DNA from: Pseudomonas putida S13.1.2
GTDB lineage: Bacteria > Pseudomonadota > Gammaproteobacteria > Pseudomonadales > Pseudomonadaceae
Length of the DNA stretch: 64,000 bases
Direction: 5' to 3'
Assembly (NCBI RefSeq): GCF_000498395.2
Contig: NZ_CP010979.1
Span: 806,001-870,000 of the forward strand
Shown piece by piece: positions 62,063-64,000 of this stretch; within the stretch, counting starts at the first letter, position 1, and the number at the start of each line of letters is the position of its first letter. Both the position numbers and the translations under genes were made by a program. Below the pieces are notes generated by a model. That model was given only the letters and a program-made list of their open reading frames with translations, was not told the origin of the DNA and did not search any database.

Positions 62063-62592
62063 TTCCTGATACGCACCCGCGGGAAGTCGATGTCGTTGCG
62101 CTCGATGATGTTCACCAGCGTCCCGTAATTCAGGTCCAACTGCTCGGCCACCTGGGCCCGGTGCAGTCCTGTATCGCGCAGGGCGCAGATTTGCTGAACC
62201 ACCTTCAGCTCCTCGATCCGCTTCAGGTTGCGCTGGATCTGGCGCTGAGCATCGCGTTTGCTGTTGGCCGACTTCTTCCGCTCGGCCCGGCGAAACACGA
62301 AGTTTCCTTCCCGCGAGGCCCGGAATAGGGCCTGCTTGGAAATGCCAGTGGCCTCATGGACCTGCTGGCACGTCATGGTCTTGGCCATCTCGGCTACCTG
62401 GTCGGCGCGGGCTTTCATTTTTTCCTTGCGGGGCGATGGTGCGGCCTTCTTGGCAGCCACCGGCGCTGGCTGCGCTTCTGGGCCTTTGCGCGGCGGCAGC
62501 GGCCGATAGTTGAAACCCTCCAGCACCACCAGCTGGCCACCAGAGGCAAAGAAGGCCGCTTGTGCGGCCTCCAGGTCGATTGATTGGTTCAT
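62059..62592 (-). CDS. prophage protein with two helix-turn-helix motifs
   Basis: Start at ATG 62592 (MNQSIDLEAAQAAFFASGGQ); 177 residues. A Pro/Ala/Lys-rich linker leads to a first HTH (MTCQQVHEATGISKQALFRAS) and, after a basic helix, a second (TGLHRAQVAEQLDLNYGTLV). It overlaps the exonuclease stop by 4 bases and is likely a regulator or DNA-binding helper of the early operon. Confidence 0.75.
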   Translation of the reverse strand: MNQSIDLEAAQAAFFASGGQLVVLEGFNYRPLPPRKGPEAQPAPVAAKKAAPSPRKEKMKARADQVAEMAKTMTCQQVHEATGISKQALFRASREGNFVFRRAERKKSANSKRDAQRQIQRNLKRIEELKVVQQICALRDTGLHRAQVAEQLDLNYGTLVNIIERNDIDFPRVRIRK

Positions 62593-63218
62593 GCAGCCTC
62601 CTTCATCCGCTCGCGCATCTCCTTCTCCAGCTCGTTGAGCTCTTCCAGAAAAGCCCTGATCTCGGACTCCATTTCGCGGATGCGCTTGAAGTCGCGCTCG
62701 AAGCGATGGCACACGTACTGAAGCGGCTCAGGCAGGCGGTCGTCGTAGCTGACGAAGTCCGCCCAGGCCCTGCCGGTGCAGGCCATCTGGGCCAGCATCT
62801 GCCACTCGTACTGCGGGTCGTGTCGTTCGGACTGCATTGTGGCGATGTGGGTGGCTGTGTTCGGGCACTTGATCTCCAGCACACCATCATCACCCACCAG
62901 TCCGTCCGGCGAAGCGCCAAAGCCAGGAATGCTTGGGTGCATGACCAGCCCGGTTTCAATCACCATCAGGCCTTTGTCAGCCTCGTAGGCCATGCACGCA
63001 AACGGCTCAAGCTCGACGCCGCGCTGCACGGCGGGTTTGCTGGACAGGTCTGGACCGCTCTGCTGACCGGTGAGGCGCTCGCACAGCAGCTCCATCATGT
63101 AGTTCTTGCGGGTAGCAGACGGCGCGCCACCGCGGCCGCTCGCCATCACGTCTTTCACCCGGCTCGCCGTGACACAACCAAGGCGTGCCGCGAACCATTC
63201 AGCGCTACGCTGCTCCAT
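62589..63218 (-). CDS. YqaJ/lambda-exonuclease-family recombination nuclease
   Basis: 209 residues starting MEQRSAEWFAARLGCVTASR, the usual beginning of YqaJ proteins. The PD-(D/E)xK site is in GASPDGLVGDDGVLEIKCPN, with QMLAQMACTG further on. It resects double-stranded ends 5'-3' and hands the strand to RecT, whose gene overlaps it. The C-terminus is a charged coiled helix. Confidence 0.9.
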   Translation of the reverse strand: MEQRSAEWFAARLGCVTASRVKDVMASGRGGAPSATRKNYMMELLCERLTGQQSGPDLSSKPAVQRGVELEPFACMAYEADKGLMVIETGLVMHPSIPGFGASPDGLVGDDGVLEIKCPNTATHIATMQSERHDPQYEWQMLAQMACTGRAWADFVSYDDRLPEPLQYVCHRFERDFKRIREMESEIRAFLEELNELEKEMRERMKEAA

Positions 63219-64000
63219 CTAACACCTCCTCAGATTCGCCATCGATGGGCGCCGATTCTGCCTTGATGGCATCGGCGCGCTTTGTGACCTCGGCCTTGAA
63301 TCGGGCATGGCCTGTCGCGTCCTTGGTCTGCCTCATTGCTGCGGTTCCCTGCTGGTACACGTCGGTCAGTGCCTCCAGGCTCCCGGCCTTCTGTGCCAGC
63401 GAGATCCAGTTGTTCACCATCTCTGGGTCGGTAGGCGCCGAGCCAGCCACGCTGGCCAGGCCCTCGCCGCCATCGGTGTTCAAGTGGTGAATGGCTTGCT
63501 CCAGGCGCTCGGTCTTTGGCCAGTATTTGTAACCGCGTTTCACCACGGTCTTCTTGGCCATCTCGCCCGGGTCGGTGACCCATGGGCAGGACTTGTTCTT
63601 GCTGACCCAGGCCTTCCAGGCACTGGAACGATCGCGAATCGCATTCACGTCCTCCATGCTCATGGTCTCGGTGAGGTAATCGCCGTCTGCAGTCTTCACG
63701 ACCACGTATACGCCGATCACTTCGCCGCGGTCTTTGGCGAACGGGTTGTAGGAGTGGGTGGGTGGCTTATCGAAACCGTTCAGGCTGAAGGCATCGGCGG
63801 CGTACACCAGCTCAGCCTGAGCCCAACGGATGGCGCCGGTCGACATGGCCAGGTCCATCAAACCGATGTAGCTGATGTCCAAGCAGATGCGGCCGTCGCG
63901 CGGAACCAAGTAGGCCTGCTTCTTGGCCGGATTCAGGCTGATGCCGATGGCGGCGATGTTGGTTATCGCGTTAGCCACCGACTGCCGATTCTGCATTGCA
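63205..64000 (-). CDS. recT: RecT-family single-strand annealing protein (partial)
   Basis: The frame runs off the right edge, so the N-terminus is missing. QSVANAITNIAAIGISLNPAKK, YLVPRDGRICLDISYIGLMDL and EMAKKTVVKRGYKYWPKTERL are RecT marks. The Glu/Asp-rich C-terminal tail (DGESEEVLDGAA) may bind partner proteins. With the YqaJ exonuclease it forms a lambda-Red-like pair for phage recombination; the genes overlap by 14 bases. Confidence 0.93.
   Translation of the reverse strand, partial: AMQNRQSVANAITNIAAIGISLNPAKKQAYLVPRDGRICLDISYIGLMDLAMSTGAIRWAQAELVYAADAFSLNGFDKPPTHSYNPFAKDRGEVIGVYVVVKTADGDYLTETMSMEDVNAIRDRSSAWKAWVSKNKSCPWVTDPGEMAKKTVVKRGYKYWPKTERLEQAIHHLNTDGGEGLASVAGSAPTDPEMVNNWISLAQKAGSLEALTDVYQQGTAAMRQTKDATGHARFKAEVTKRADAIKAESAPIDGESEEVLDGAA

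Larger units (their letters stand above)
53097..64000. mobile_element. prophage, left end (continues beyond the window)
   Basis: Starts at tRNA-Pro with a tyrosine integrase and an AlpA-like protein, then about 15 small overlapping minus-strand genes, a C5 DNA methyltransferase, a YqaJ exonuclease and a RecT annealing protein. This is the early/recombination arm of a temperate tailed phage. The other end (attR), the repressor region and the structural genes are not in the window, so completeness cannot be judged. Confidence 0.9.

Noticed and set aside
53097..64000. second attachment site (attR) inside the window
   Set aside because: I found no second copy of the tRNA-Pro 3' end in the prophage part; the element evidently continues past the right edge.

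Overview
The window is about 64 kb of a high-GC gammaproteobacterial chromosome, and it fits the Pseudomonas putida group. The evidence is the block ansB-rbsBACRKD-nucleoside hydrolase-cspA-thrS-infC-rpmI-rplT-pheS-pheT-ihfA-merR-tRNA-Pro, which I recall as an order found in P. putida, together with many Pseudomonas-type REP palindromes built on 'GCGGGCATGCCCGC' and 'GTAGGAGCGGCC', a DUF1654 gene, and a tyn/hpa aromatic-amine cluster like the one I remember from P. putida U. The species assignment comes from memory and was not searched.

Layout. (1) 1-5460: the end of a LysR regulator, then a five-gene minus-strand operon: TRAP transporter (DctQ, DctM, DctP), a nitrilase-superfamily amidohydrolase and an HpcH/HpaI aldolase, probably an uptake-and-cleavage pathway for an unidentified acid. 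(2) 5464-9897: SPOR lipoprotein, HD-domain protein, periplasmic endonuclease I, a DUF1654 gene under a perfect-spacing LexA box, and a TonB receptor resembling PqqU/YncD. (3) 9963-22159: a tyramine-type amine module with two flavin oxidoreductases, a Rid protein, an ornithine-cyclodeaminase-like protein, an MFS pump, an outer-membrane barrel, a FeaB-like aldehyde dehydrogenase, an APC permease, and a FeaR-like AraC activator. (4) 22267-34967: a complete 4-hydroxyphenylacetate to homoprotocatechuate meta-cleavage pathway. It uses the two-component flavin hydroxylase of the C1/C2 type (not E. coli HpaBC), then hpaD, E, F, G1, G2, H, I, the HpaX transporter, the HpaA activator, and two HpaR paralogues that bracket the cluster. 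Modules 3 and 4 join logically: amine, arylacetaldehyde, arylacetate, catechol, ring cleavage, central metabolites.

(5) 35130-43654: periplasmic glutaminase-asparaginase and a ribose operon with its RbsR palindrome, followed by an exported nucleoside hydrolase that could feed ribose to the transporter. (6) 43626-45257: small proteins and a cold-shock protein with a strong terminator. (7) 45258-52904: the translation operon thrS to ihfA. Its leader has stacked hairpins, one presenting a GGU anticodon-like loop just before the thrS ribosome binding site, and the spacing favours an AUU start for infC.

(8) 53020-64000: tRNA-Pro(GGG) followed at once by a prophage, beginning with a minus-strand tyrosine integrase and running off the window in a RecT gene. 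The early region is minus-strand, with overlapping small genes, a C5 DNA methyltransferase, and a YqaJ exonuclease/RecT recombination pair. Four or more solitary plus-strand genes interrupt it. One is a TrbK-like lipoprotein whose two sides carry copies of the same hairpin repeat. The prophage is the least explained part of the window.
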